DNA of 21,336 nucleotides from Multifurca ochricompacta (lineage: Eukaryota > Basidiomycota > Agaricomycetes > Russulales > Russulaceae), in NCBI GenBank assembly GCA_022496185.1, contig WTXG01000460.1:1-21336 (forward strand), given 5' to 3'. This document shows, in pieces, positions 9,508 to 19,993 of this stretch. Numbering within the stretch: position 1 is the first letter of the stretch; each line of letters opens with the position of its first letter. The translations under genes and the position numbers were made by a program. Below the pieces are notes generated by a model. It had not been told where the DNA came from. It saw only the letters and a list, made by a program, of their open reading frames with translations, and did no database searches.

Positions 9508-9812
9508 AATGCCCAGCTTTGAGTGTTGAGAGGGGCGCTGGGGAGTCGGTGGAGCTTATTCAGCTAACAGCTTATGGATCTTGCAGAAAGTAGGTGTGTG
9601 GGTGAGAGAATTATTCCCCAAGTATGAGACCCGTATTGCAATTAGACACGCGGATTGCCCCGCGTCAATCATTCGAGAATAACGCACGACGTATCAATGA
9701 CGTCTTTAAAACTGTGGGTAATCAAGTAGGCTTGAGACACCTCAGAGAAAGCAAAGAGGATAGAAGAAACCACAACGACAAGGAAAATTATGGCGGATGG
9801 ATACTGAGAGAC
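9508..9812. other. Region 3' of the HIRIP3-like gene, no settled gene
   Basis: A plus-strand frame reads SLWILQKVGVWVRELFPKYE and on to a TAA near 9685. A second plus frame, continuing from NNARRINDVF, runs into the antisense of the HIRIP3-like gene. The two could be joined by one added base, but this strand conflicts with the well-supported minus-strand gene next to it. I see no firm gene here. Confidence 0.3.
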
Positions 9813-11611
9813 TCAGTTGTCATCCGAACTCTGGTCTTGAAGAAACGCCATGATGCTCCGCCGTGCAGTATTCTGACTCAATCAGGTCGCGCTAAAGGGA
9901 AAGCCACATGAGTACTCACTCCCTTGGGCGGCTGACGGTCGGATTCACTTTCACTTCCTGAATCTGAACCAATGTCGGCATCGTTGGTAGTATCAGCACC
10001 CTTTTTAAGCATGCGCCGACCCCGACCCTCCGCTTTCAACGGTTTCCCAGATACGACAGCCCTTTCAAACGTCTGCACGTCGTCTGGGTGAGCAATGACT
10101 TCAGTATTTTCGTGTTTTCCCAGCAGGGTCACGCACCCAATTCCTGGGCGAGTTCACGCCGAGCGCGGATTTTGCCAGCTTGCTCCATGCTTAGGCGCCC
10201 CACCATACCGAGATCGGTAAGTGTCTTGCGAATATGCTCAATCTGTGCGCTAGTACTAAGATTGGCGAGCTCTCGCGCCCATTGCTTTCGCACACCGCAC
10301 GCCAAGACGAGGGACTATGAAGGTTAGGTGAGTCAGCGTGTACAGGCCCGTGAGGTCAAAAACGGAGACCTTAAGGCGCTTGATGGTTTCTTCATCCTTC
10401 GAGAGGGGCTGCGTAGAGTTCTTTGAGCGCTTTGTTTTCGCTTTCGCCTGTACCTTTCCGGATTCGGAGTTCTGAATTGAAAAGATTAATTCGAAACCCG
10501 GAAAAGAGACGGGACAGAAAAAAAAACCTTAGATTTGCCACGGCCTTTCTTCTTTGGGGGTTCATCTACCAGAGACGACATTTCCGAACCACTCTTTCGC
10601 GAAGCCGGGTAATGAATGTTCCGAGCAGCTTTACAGAGCAGTATATATGTACCTTTATGGCAGCCATACGGTCCGACGACGAGGCAACCCTTGGCGTCAC
10701 GTCTGATGTTTCTGCATCAGAGTCGCTCTGCCCAAAGTAATCATGAACTTTTGAAATGGTATCGCGTCCAGGGCCACGGACCTGGACTATAGGAGCAGAT
10801 GGCCGCTTGCGTTTTGGCCCCGAGGATGCAACCTTGGCGGATGACGAAGACTGATTTCCGGCTTGCGCGATTGAATTAGATGACTTGACTTTCGTAATGA
10901 CGCGGACAGGTTCGCTCCCCTGCATAGATAGTGAGCGTGTGAATGGGATACCATGCCATCAACTTATATACTTCGTTAGTATCCGCAACCATGTCTGATT
11001 TCACTTTGGGATGTGAGGTAGATGAGCTTGGTACATCCTTGAGATCGGATTCTACGATAATTTCCTAGGGAATATGGTAAATTTAAACGGTCAATAGACT
11101 CTTCACTACACACCGTTGACTTGATTGACTTGGACACTGATGAATGCCTATTCCGGCCACCCTTCGGCTTTGAGTCACTCTTCCTTGTCCCTCCATCTTC
11201 GAGATTACTTGTACTAGGGTCCGATTCACGTTTCTGGTCAGGATCAGGGTGTATGTAAATGGATTGGGTACCTAAATGATGAAAGGGAGCAAGAGATCAC
11301 ACACCATAGCATCATGAATTGAGCGCTTCACGAGGGTTTTATATCTGGGCTCATCCAGTATTCCACTGGAAAGTCCTAGTTTGTCTTCTACCTCAGAACG
11401 CACAAGTCGTGGTGTAAGGGAGCTGACAACAGTACGGATCTAGTCAGAAATAGCCATGCACAACGGACTATTTCACGACAACGAACCTGAGATTGTTATT
11501 CTCTTTAGCTTTCGAAACAATGGAGAAGACGATAGGGGGTATTTGACCCTCATCGAATTGAGCAGAGAGGACTTGACTTGAAGGAGTACTGGGAGTACTG
11601 CCGTGAGACAT
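9813..11611 (-). CDS. HIRIP3-like nuclear protein (histone-chaperone family)
   Basis: Ten exons on the minus strand: 11611-11487, 11439-11305, 11271-11114, 11064-10972, 10919-10653, 10593-10528, 10471-10370, 10314-10137, 10083-9920 and 9872-9813. The N-terminal part (about residues 43-87) has a DEK-C-like helical region, SSLTPRLVRSEVEDKLGL. The middle is a long charged, Ser-rich linker with basic clusters (PKRKRPS, PPKKKGRGKSK). The C-terminal part has the conserved HIRIP3 region: KDEETIKRLK, LACGVRKQW, then an acidic Ser/Asp stretch and the end motif SIMAFLQDQSSDD. HIRIP3 proteins bind the HIRA chaperone and core histones, so a nuclear chromatin role is inferred. Exons 1/2 and 2/3 each miss one base in phase, both at a GG run touching the donor. 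The second intron is only 33 nt as written. With two bases allowed, the product is 449 residues. Confidence 0.8.
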
Positions 11612-11654
11612 GAACGAACACTGTCGTTGTCGGTGGCAGGGTGAACTCAGGTGT

Positions 11655-11705
11655 CACGTGCCATAAACCCGAGAGATTACGTCATACATATTAAGCTGAC
11701 ACGTG
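11655..11705. promoter_or_regulatory. Promoter elements upstream of the HIRIP3-like gene
   Basis: Two CACGTG E-boxes (11655-11660 and 11700-11705) flank a CRE-like TTACGTCA (11677-11684; TGACGTAA on the minus strand). All lie 44-94 bp before the HIRIP3-like ATG at 11611, in the 125-bp gap after STT3. They are exact matches to bHLH and bZIP core sites; binding is not shown. Confidence 0.5.
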
Positions 11706-11736
11706 ACAATTATCTAATCTAATCTAGCTAGCTAGC

Positions 11737-14654
11737 CTAGATCGACACTAACCCACGTCGGCGAACTGGCGGACGCGTCCGCTTGCGTTTCTTTCCCTGG
11801 TTAAACGCGTTCGCACTTTTCAAGTCCCGTCCAAGAGGGTCCTCCTTCTTTACTTGATAGATACGGACCTGCGGCATCACAAGAATCAGGACAATGTTTC
11901 GAAACAAATGAAATCAGAAAAAAGCAACTTACAATCCAGTTCTCGGATGTGAATGCTTCCTCTAGAAATGTAGGCGTTAGTACAATTTACTACAGAGCAG
12001 TCGGGTAAGACTAAGCTCACCTAGATAGTCCAACGAAGGGCCCGGATTCGAGATCATCTGCCCGCGCACACGATCCTGTGCTTGTCCGCCACCGAAGAGT
12101 TCTGCAAATCTGAAGGCCATATCATCAACGGTCCCATTCTCCTAGAAGGAACAACCCGCAGCCGACGCACCGGTAATACGACATCTTATACATCAAACTA
12201 TTTCTCATAGCAGGTGACGCCTGATCATCCACGCGGTAGTCGCCTTGAGGAGTGAAGTATTGTGGTTCCTGGATCTCATCAGGCCAAACGCCCTGCGCAA
12301 TGCGCACCATCCATAGGAACTTGTTAATATCGTCACCAGAGTAGCCAAGCACACCGCCAAAGATGATAAGAACATAGTCGACGTCATGCTTGCGCAGAAT
12401 AGGGTACGCAACCTCCTCGGGGCTAGACATGGCCTTGCCCACCGTGGCGATGTGAGCTGCAAGAAGGTTTCATTCATTCCTGATCAAAGGGGTGCTCTTC
12501 GAACCACTTACTGTTGTTCCATGTATTATTGTCGACTAGTGTGGGACGGTCCGCCATGCCAGCAATCTGATAGCCGTAGTCCCACCAGCTCATAACGACT
12601 GCGTCCTTCGCCGTGTTCTCCCGGAGCCAATAGTATGCTTCGCGGAAATCGTCAATAATGTGTAGCCCGTCCTGTGTATGCGAAGACAGCACGACACTTG
12701 GCGACGAGTACGCATTGGACGTCACCCAAGTGCAATGAACAACGAAGAATAACAACATCCCCAGTGCATTCAGGATAACGGCGCCACGTGTGTCGAGCCC
12801 AACAATTCCACGCTGTGCAGGTTTCGCTTTCTTGCTGACGGAGGCGCCCGACGTCACCATGTCTGTCAGTAGCTCCGCCACAGTTGCGCCGGAAGCAGGA
12901 GTTGAAGCCGACTTGTCCTTTTTTGCCGCGTCTGTCTTATCGTCCTCCGTCACCTCCGGCTCCGTGGGGTCAATATAGGTGTCAAAAACGCTGGAGAGCG
13001 CAACTGCTGCTGACACGCACACGATTGGCGTGAGGGTAAGCATCAACCGAACCATGACACCAGCGAAATAGCTTGCTACAAGCGCATAGATAATCACAAA
13101 AACGTGCTCGTCACGCAGCTCCTTGAAGCACAGAACGACGCCCGCCGGAAAGAGGAATATGAGAAAATGGAGGTCCATGAAGAAGGACGGCCATGCGGTG
13201 GGCTGATGCTCAGATACGGAAGCGATGATTGGAATATATCTGAGTAAGGCATCCAGTCAAGGACACATCCTCAAGGAGACAACATCACTCACTTCTTGGC
13301 GTAGCCTGTGTCCCAAAGGGAGTAGAAACGTCCGGTCCATGGTGCGATCCACCCTTTGTAGGTCAGACCAATGATTGCCAACGTGCCGAGAATACCGGCC
13401 GCAATCACAGAAACAAAAAGTAGCTGTCGGAACTGCTTGGATGACACATGAGACCGAACAAGCTCTACAAAAGCAATGATCTGCAAAAGGCCAAAGACAC
13501 CTGATGGGCATTAGTAAATAGGAAACTTAGAGTATCACTTCCGGCATACCAAGGGCCCCCATATGTTCACTGGTACGGACAGGCTGAAAACCGACGAAGG
13601 GCACCTGCATGCTAGCAAGAGTACCGATCGCATACCATGACGAGTAGGCTACATAAAGGCGGTTTGTAAAACGACCCATCAATGTGAGAACGAGAGCATG
13701 CAGCGGGATCATGTTCGTGATAAATGCGTAACCACCTGCGAAACGCTCGTAAAGTTAGACTTCAAATGTATCAGGTTGGATCGTTTACCCCAAGCGGCAA
13801 CCATATAAAAATAGAATAGAGCTGCGAGTGTGCCATAAAGCGCACTGCCTTGTTTCATGGCCTTGATCCAAAGGAAGAAAGTGAACATGAGGAGAAAGAT
13901 GGCAATGGCCTCGTTATCATAAGAGCCTGCGACGGAGCGTGAAATGTATCCAGGAACGATGCCAATAAACGCTGCGGCTAGGAGGCCAGCGCTCTCATCT
14001 TTCAACTCCTTTGTGAGCCTGCAATAGAAAGGGTGAACAATGGCAGACGAGCAGGTACTTATGAATTCACATGTAGGTTGCCCAGGCTGTGAGGGGACTA
14101 AAACCAGGAGCAAGGAGTACGCAAATATTCCGAATGTCGACTGGAAGGTGAAGATAATGGAGAATGTTGTAGATAACACCACTCGTTGCCATAAGGCCAG
14201 GGTAAATTGTACCGCCAACAACACGGCCCAATGGATACCAGGCTGTGGGGTCAAACCAGTTCCAGAATTCCTGCCGGAGAGTCAACTAAACAACCCAGTG
14301 AGGACTCTGAGCACTACGTACATAGAAACCCTTAGACGCGAGTACTTTTGTTGCACGGCTGACCTGCCATTAGTAACACATTTTACCAACCACGATCCAA
14401 TGAGGACATACTAGTTGAACCATGGATCACTGAGAGCGAGAACGAACGAGAACAAGTCAGATCAATGTTTAGAAAGAAAGAAAGGGATAGGCCCACAATT
14501 CATGTATGATACTTTCAAAGTTGATGACAGCGAATAAACGAGATGCAATGGCAGCACCAGAAATAAGGACAAAAGCAATTATTCGGACCAACGACGCGGC
14601 ATTTGCGACGGTCGCTGGTGAAAGGTCAGTAGGGAGTGGATAGGCCTTTGGCAT
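11737..14654 (-). CDS. STT3: STT3, catalytic subunit of oligosaccharyltransferase
   Basis: Twelve exons, all in phase: 14654-14497, 14429-14412, 14358-14322, 14270-14071, 14018-13789, 13735-13550, 13500-13293, 13239-12512, 12456-12171, 12109-12021, 11961-11933 and 11868-11737; 766 residues. STT3 transfers the lipid-linked oligosaccharide to Asn-X-Ser/Thr of proteins entering the ER. It is a multi-pass membrane protein with a lumenal catalytic domain. Motifs seen: HEFDPWFN (first acidic motif), GSYDNEA (second), [10 protein letters not shown] (about 353), the peptide-binding WWDYG (about 564) and the DK-type DDINKFLWM (about 630). An NNTWNNTH site after WWDYG is conserved in the family. Unusual features are an 18-nt exon 2 coding DPWFN and a hydrophilic, Lys/Glu/Ser-rich segment at about 437-490 between membrane spans. 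The tail is strongly basic ([13 protein letters not shown]). It shares a 129-bp promoter region with the deacetylase gene. Confidence 0.97.
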
Positions 14655-14783
14655 GGCCTTGAAGACTGTAATAAACGAAGGTTGTTGGGTTCTTGCTCAT
14701 GTCAAACGGGTCGACGTGTCATGAGAGGTATTACATAAGCTACTCATCTCCTCCTTCCTCGTCAGCGACTGCTACACCGCGTC
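14655..14783. promoter_or_regulatory. Divergent promoter region, STT3 / HDA1-like
   Basis: Only 129 bp separate the two start codons, so both genes must draw core promoter elements from here or from each other's 5' end. No clear TATA or CCAAT box was seen; a CGACGTGTCA at about 14712-14721 resembles, but does not match, a UPR-type site. Confidence 0.6.
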
Positions 14784-17709
14784 ATGGTCTCCGAGACTAC
14801 CGACGGAGCTCGGATACCAGGTGCGGGTGAGATTGTTAGGATGGATGGAGATGGAGGCGTAGATGGGATTCAATCACGGCCCTCACTTCGTTCAAGTTCG
14901 CATTCACTCAACGGTCCTCTCGGTTCTATCGAGGCGGGCTCTTGCTGCGTGCCTCGTCCGTTCCACTCGTACCGCCGACCTACACCGTCGGTTATGTGTA
15001 CGAAGCAGCGATGATGTCGCACAGCCCGGATGAAGGTGACGAACACCCAGAGCAGCCACAGCGCATTGTTGCCGTGCACAACGCCTTGCTCAAGCATGGC
15101 TGTCTCGGCGCGATGAAGCGCCTTCCCTTCCGTCGCGCGCAACGCGAGGCGGTACTTCTTGTACATACCGAGCAACACTGGAGAATGGTGTTGGCTCTCA
15201 AAAGTGCGTGATATGGACAATCATTTGCCAAATACTAACGCAACGACGCCGACAGCTCTAACGCGGCAAGAAATTATTGATTCCAAAGCTTTTTATGAGC
15301 ACGACTCGTTGTATGTCAGCCCGCAAACAACAGAGTCTGCGCTCTTAAGTTGTGGCGGTGTCATCGAGGCTGCTCTTTCGGTTGCTCGTGGTGATTTGAA
15401 GAAACGTTTGCGATCGTGCGCCCCCCGGGTCATCATGCAGAGCCAGATCGCCCAATGGGTTTCTGCTTTTTCAATAAGTCGCGGTTGCAGCCAGAGTCGT
15501 GCAGCAGATGACACCTATCAAGCGCATTCTTATCCTAGACTGGTGACCCAAATGCACCTTTCTCATTTACGACTATGACTAACTATGCCAGTGGCCAGGG
15601 ATGTCCATCATGGTGCGTATGGAACAGGTGGAAAAAATATATTCTTCGTTTAATACAAGACTCAGGGAATGGAACTCAGAGAGCCTTCAATGACGACTCT
15701 TCGGTGCTGTACATATCCTTGCATAGATATGAAGGTGGACGCTTTTACCCGACCGGACCATTTGGTAGCATGACGTCCTGTGGCGAAGGCAGAGGGCTTG
15801 GCTAGTGCGCGAAACAGTCCCTCTTTTTACCTGCTGCTCTTATCGTTTTGTCCAAGTTCGGTGAATATCCCCTGGGCAGAGAGCGGCACGACCGACGCCG
15901 ATTACATCCACGCCTTCCAGCAGATCGTCATGCCGATCGCGACTGAATTTGCTCCAGAACTTGTGATCAGTAAGTAAGGGGTCTGGTAGAACCACATGGC
16001 AATAATTGAACTCGCGGCAGTCTCAGCCGGATTCGACGCCGCAGATGGAGATATCCTCGGGGAATGCTGTGTTACACCAGCAGGGTATGCCCACATGACG
16101 TACATGCTCTCTACCCTCGCTGGTGGGAAGCTGGTTGTTGCTCTGGAAGTACGTTTTCTCTCTGAGACTCTGCTCTTGTCCTCATAGATGCAGGGGGATA
16201 CACACTCGAATCTCTCTCCAATTGCGCGCTGGCTGTAGGTAGGATGTTGCTAGGATATGCTCCTCCGGAATTGCCTCCTTTAGTGGCGTCCGAGGTTGAA
16301 GCGTTAACGGTGTGGCTCGTTGCAAAGGAGCAAAGCAAGTACTGGAAGAATATCAATATCAAAGCTTGCGAGCCGAAAGAAGGTGTGCTACATTCGCCAC
16401 TTGCGGCTTCTTTGGGGTTCACTTCGCTGTTTTAGACTTCGAAGAGCTCGCATTTCCTGTTCCTGGTGGGTCCTTTGGGAATTTTTTCTTCCTGTTCTCA
16501 TACGAAGTGCCTGCAGAACTTCTCAAAGCACATCGACAAGACTATATGTATCGAAATTTTGACATGCTTGAAGTACCACTCATGTATGACGATGTCCGGG
16601 AGAAATTCTCGGCACAAATCATGTGCTCGTGAGTGCGGCCAATTGAGCTGTAGGCTTGGAATTAAATATAAACTGTCTTTGCAGGAAAGACCTCTTGGAT
16701 AACGAAGTTCTAGTTGTCTTCGCACACGAATTGTAGAGCCTCATCTTCTTGAGCCTTCGCGTCTATTCTAATCCTTGGTCACGTAGCGGTAACCTTCGGG
16801 TCGAAATTTCAGACAGGCTTACGTGTGACATTCAACTTGAGTCCTCTTACATTGTAGGTTCTATTCGCAATTTGCCAATCAGATAGTTACTCAACCAGAC
16901 TAGATCGATGTGTCGAAGCAGCTCGTCCACTGGGTGCAGCAAGAGCATTATGGCCTCCTAGACATTAACCTCTTCCCCAAGCCTCCTTCCAGTGATAGAG
17001 ACGTAAGCTCTGTGCTTTCTAGAATTCCGCTCCATCACCTTGCCCCATAGTATCCACAAAAAAGTTCAGAGCAGTACGCACGAGAGATCATGGCTTATCT
17101 TTGGGATAATTACATCTTGTGAGGGATCCACTGGATGCAAAGAGATAACGGTACTTTTCCTCACTCATTGGCTCTTTAGGTTATCCGCTGCCAAGCACAT
17201 CATTCTTATTGGGCACGGCCCCGGTGTGGTAGGAATTTCGGAGTTACTCGAGGGTCGCAGTGAGTATTTTATTACCTTGCGGGACGTCCACAGCCTGAGT
17301 TGTGTAGCTGCTGGGGTGATGCGTCACGTGAAGCTTGTCGTTCAGGTCGTTGGCCACACGAAAATCCCGCTTGTCCCGAAGAAAGGGCCCGACCTCATTA
17401 CGTGGTACCAGAAGGTAATAAAGTCTGTGTTTGTCCGCTGTCCGTTGCCTTTACACCCTACGCAATAACAGCACTCTCTCGTCATCGTTCCGCATGACCA
17501 TGCCATCCGTCACGAGGGCAAAATTCTGAAGCGACACGGGCGGCTCGTTTTCGCGGGTAAGTGATATCCTTTTCCACCCGTATCTACATCCAACCGTCCT
17601 CACATCGTTCGAAGAGGAATCAAAGCCTATTTTGCTAATGCTGCGCGCGCTACCCTTAATTCAAACACATGTCCGCAATGTCCTTACCCCCATGACAGTT
17701 CCTGAGTAG
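14784..17709 (+). CDS. HDA1: Class II histone deacetylase (Hda1/Clr3 type) with Arb2 domain
   Basis: Sixteen exons: 14784-15203, 15256-15542, 15599-15612, 15666-15804, 15857-15969, 16021-16148, 16194-16382, 16436-16465, 16508-16628, 16685-16732, 16787-16853, 16904-17002, 17051-17118, 17180-17414, 17472-17556 and 17615-17709. It removes acetyl groups from histones, with Zn at the active site. The deacetylase domain shows [48 protein letters not shown] and ALEGGY. The C-terminal Arb2 domain begins near LVVFAHEFGNLRVE and includes [26 protein letters not shown] and VPHDH. In yeasts this domain arrangement is typical of Hda1 and Clr3, which act in gene silencing. Four single bases appear missing: GGG 14936-14938, AAA 15402-15404, AA 15476-15477 and the G run 16193-16197. 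Allowing them gives 713 residues. Since every catalytic motif is kept, decay is unlikely. Confidence 0.93.
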
Positions 17710-17884
17710 CTTCATTTGAACATCACTTAGGATTCTAAGGGTGTTTATTTTCTTAAGCTGTTGACCTTTTTTCCTTTTGCTCAATGTAAGATTTCCCACT
17801 GCTATCGATACCAGATGTTATGTGTTATAAACTTTATTGTCGTATTACGCCTGCCCCAGCTAGTCAACATGGATGTAAGTGTTG

Positions 17885-19447
17885 CTATAGCTCGTCTTTG
17901 GCATGACCAGTCTCAGGAGGTGTGGTCCCTTCAGGAGTTGGCGCCGGGTCCGTCATGGATTCCGAGGACGCAACGGGCTGTGAGACAGGGGTCTCTGTGG
18001 AAGGTGGCGCACGGGATGTCGTCGCTTTGGTCGCTGAGTGGGCTGTGTCGGCGGTGGGAGTCTCCAAGACGACCTGATTGGCGTCACCCGTCCTGGGCAT
18101 TGAATCTTTGAGCGCATCTCTCGCCTTCTGCTCCTCTTGCTGAAGGCGTATAACCTTATGTATCGGATCCTCTTCCCGTTCATGTTTGTCCTCGGAGCCT
18201 TTGCCTGAGTCCGCTGTCTTGTCTTCTTTCAGTGTGTCGCTGAGCGACGCATCGTATCCGTGCCCACCGTGGAAGTCCTTGCCATATTTCTTAACGGCCT
18301 TCTCAAAGTCGATCATGTCGGTGTACCCGCCATGTAAAATCGCGAGACGTTGTGCCTCCTGCTTGCGTTCGATCTCTTCTTCCTCGGACGTTAGTTCGTG
18401 GGTCTCCTCGCTTACGTGGGAGCCCGCCGGGGTCAGAATTGTTGTTCCGTCTAGTATTGAATCGAAAAATTTAGAAATAGAATCACGATTCAGCACACCT
18501 GTTGAAGCATTGAAAACAACATAAGGCGCCAAGACGGAAAAAGGGAGGGAAGTGTAGCACACACCCTCGAAGAGGAAAGGTTCAGTCGAGCCCGCTTGGT
18601 ATACAAGAATTTTGCTGTCCTTCTTAGTCCCAGCGTCGTACCCAAGTGCGACAGACGTTTTTCCATCACGATCCCGGTGGTTCGCAAAGGCGAAATCATC
18701 GCGGTACTTGTTCGCAAGTACTTTCCACATAAGTGGTATATCCTTGACCTTGCTAAGCAGTAGAACCCGTGTGTGGTCGACTTTCTGCACGACTGTCAAG
18801 AAGCGGTGCGAGTTAAGAGGCCGAGGAGGGACATACCTCGTTGACCCATGGTTCAATCTCCTGAAGAGTGTACAGCTTCTTGTTCTTGTGCGGCACACGT
18901 CGCGTTGCAAAGTAGAAAAACGCGCTTGCTGTGCGTTCTGGATGTTCGAATAATATTGGCGCTTGTTCCTTACCTCGGGGGAACAATTTCACGGTAGGGA
19001 AACCCTTCACACCCTAAAGAGAAGCTAGTGAAGGTACGAAAGTTGAAGAACAGACAGACGGACTTGGTCAGCGCAGAGGGATCGGTTTTCGTCGCAGTCG
19101 ACTGCAAAGAGAGGGATAAGGGGATGGAGACCGAGCGCGGCCTTGCTGTACTCTGGGACCATCGCCTTACAGTGCTGGGAAAAGAGTGGTTCAGGAGGGA
19201 GGTTTCATTCCTGAGTAGATGCGCTTACCCCGCACCACGATGCGACAAACGCTACAAGATTTGTGCGCTGTCTACCGTCAATAAACACCATGAACGAGTC
19301 AAATTGTACAGCATACATTTTCTTTCATCGCGCTTCGGAATCCCCTCGCGTCAATCATCTTGACAAGGGAGTCCTTCGGATATAACCTGCGGAAACGAGG
19401 GACGGCGCAAAGGCCAGTGCAAGAGTTAACGGTAATAGAGGCAGCAT
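17885..19447 (-). CDS. PDI-like thioredoxin-domain protein with KDEL retention signal
   Basis: Six exons on the minus strand: 19447-19317, 19267-19229, 19174-19064, 19013-18837, 18784-18565 and 18498-17885. It likely forms or reshuffles disulfide bonds in the ER. A signal peptide (MLPLLPLTLALAFAPSLVSA) leads a thioredoxin domain with the CGHC active site (about residues 56-59), then GVKGFPTVKLFPRGK with the cis-Pro loop. A second thioredoxin-like region (VLLLSKVKDIPLMWKVL) lacks the CxxC. The C-terminal third is charged with Glu/Lys-rich coiled-coil-like sequence, then a Thr/Pro/Ser-rich linker, and ends in KDEL. Exon 1 is one base short near 19384 (AG-LYPKDS); with it the product is 430 residues. 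Intron 5 (18564-18499) is 66 nt without an in-frame stop, so its removal is inferred from the family. The gene is convergent with the deacetylase, 175 bp apart. Confidence 0.9.
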
Positions 19448-19545
19448 ACCAGCAGAGTTGAATCGTAAGGCGCTGTGAAGATGAAGATGAGAGTTTATAT
19501 TTATTTCTATGTGCAGTGTATGTGCATGTGATGTAAACTATAAAC

Positions 19546-19553
19546 TGACGTGG
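19546..19553. promoter_or_regulatory. UPRE-type site upstream of the PDI-like gene
   Basis: TGACGTGG (plus strand), followed by C, lies 99 bp before the PDI-like ATG at 19447. It matches the core recognised by the Hac1/XBP1 class of bZIP factors. A KDEL-tailed PDI is a textbook target of the unfolded protein response, so regulation by ER stress is a reasonable inference. Confidence 0.5.
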
Positions 19554-19569
19554 CAGACCGCCCTGTAGT

Positions 19570-19587
19570 CATCAACATCAACATCAA
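19570..19587. repeat. (CATCAA)3 hexanucleotide repeat
   Basis: Three perfect CATCAA units, followed by one more C. It lies in the PDI-like promoter region. Confidence 0.85.
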
Positions 19588-19993
19588 CGTATCAACAAGA
19601 TACCATTTCCTGTCTTCCCACACAGATATCTCACGTAGCCCGGTAGCAACTCCCACAAGGGTCCCAATACCTATTCTTCCATTTCAAACAACAACATCTT
19701 GGCACAAGGATTTAAAATAATGATGAAAAATGACTGTACAATATATATTCTCGTAGTTTGGATGGATCATCAATCGAATGACTGAACAATGTTGCCTCAG
19801 CTGTAAAAAAACATAACATTTATTGGATAAATAAATGACCAGGTCGACATGGCCTTCATTCGCAAACTAGAACTCGGTGATGATACAGAATCCCGAGCCT
19901 GACTTACAGCATTTGTTGCCAAACTAACGTTTCGTCCCATCACCCAATACAATCAATATTCGTAGAAGATTCGTCTCACACCTGTCCTCCATA

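Larger units (their letters stand above)
19448..19993. other. Divergent intergenic region, PDI-like gene / FMP52-like gene
   Basis: It carries the 5' regions of both flanking genes. It contains the UPR-type site at 19546-19553, a (CATCAA)3 repeat and an A/T-rich stretch from about 19700 to 19830. No coding sequence was recognised. Confidence 0.6.

Noticed and set aside
10423..10740. A plus-strand open frame of 105 codons
   Set aside because: It lies antisense to the HIRIP3-like exons, whose motifs and splice phases are consistent.
14040..14414. A 124-codon plus-strand open frame inside STT3
   Set aside because: It is antisense to well-supported STT3 exons and introns and shows no recognisable protein motif.
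17261..17294. A 34-nt GT...AG segment in the deacetylase that looks like an intron
   Set aside because: The reading frame runs straight through ([16 protein letters not shown]), while removing it would break the frame and leave a stop, so it was kept as exon.
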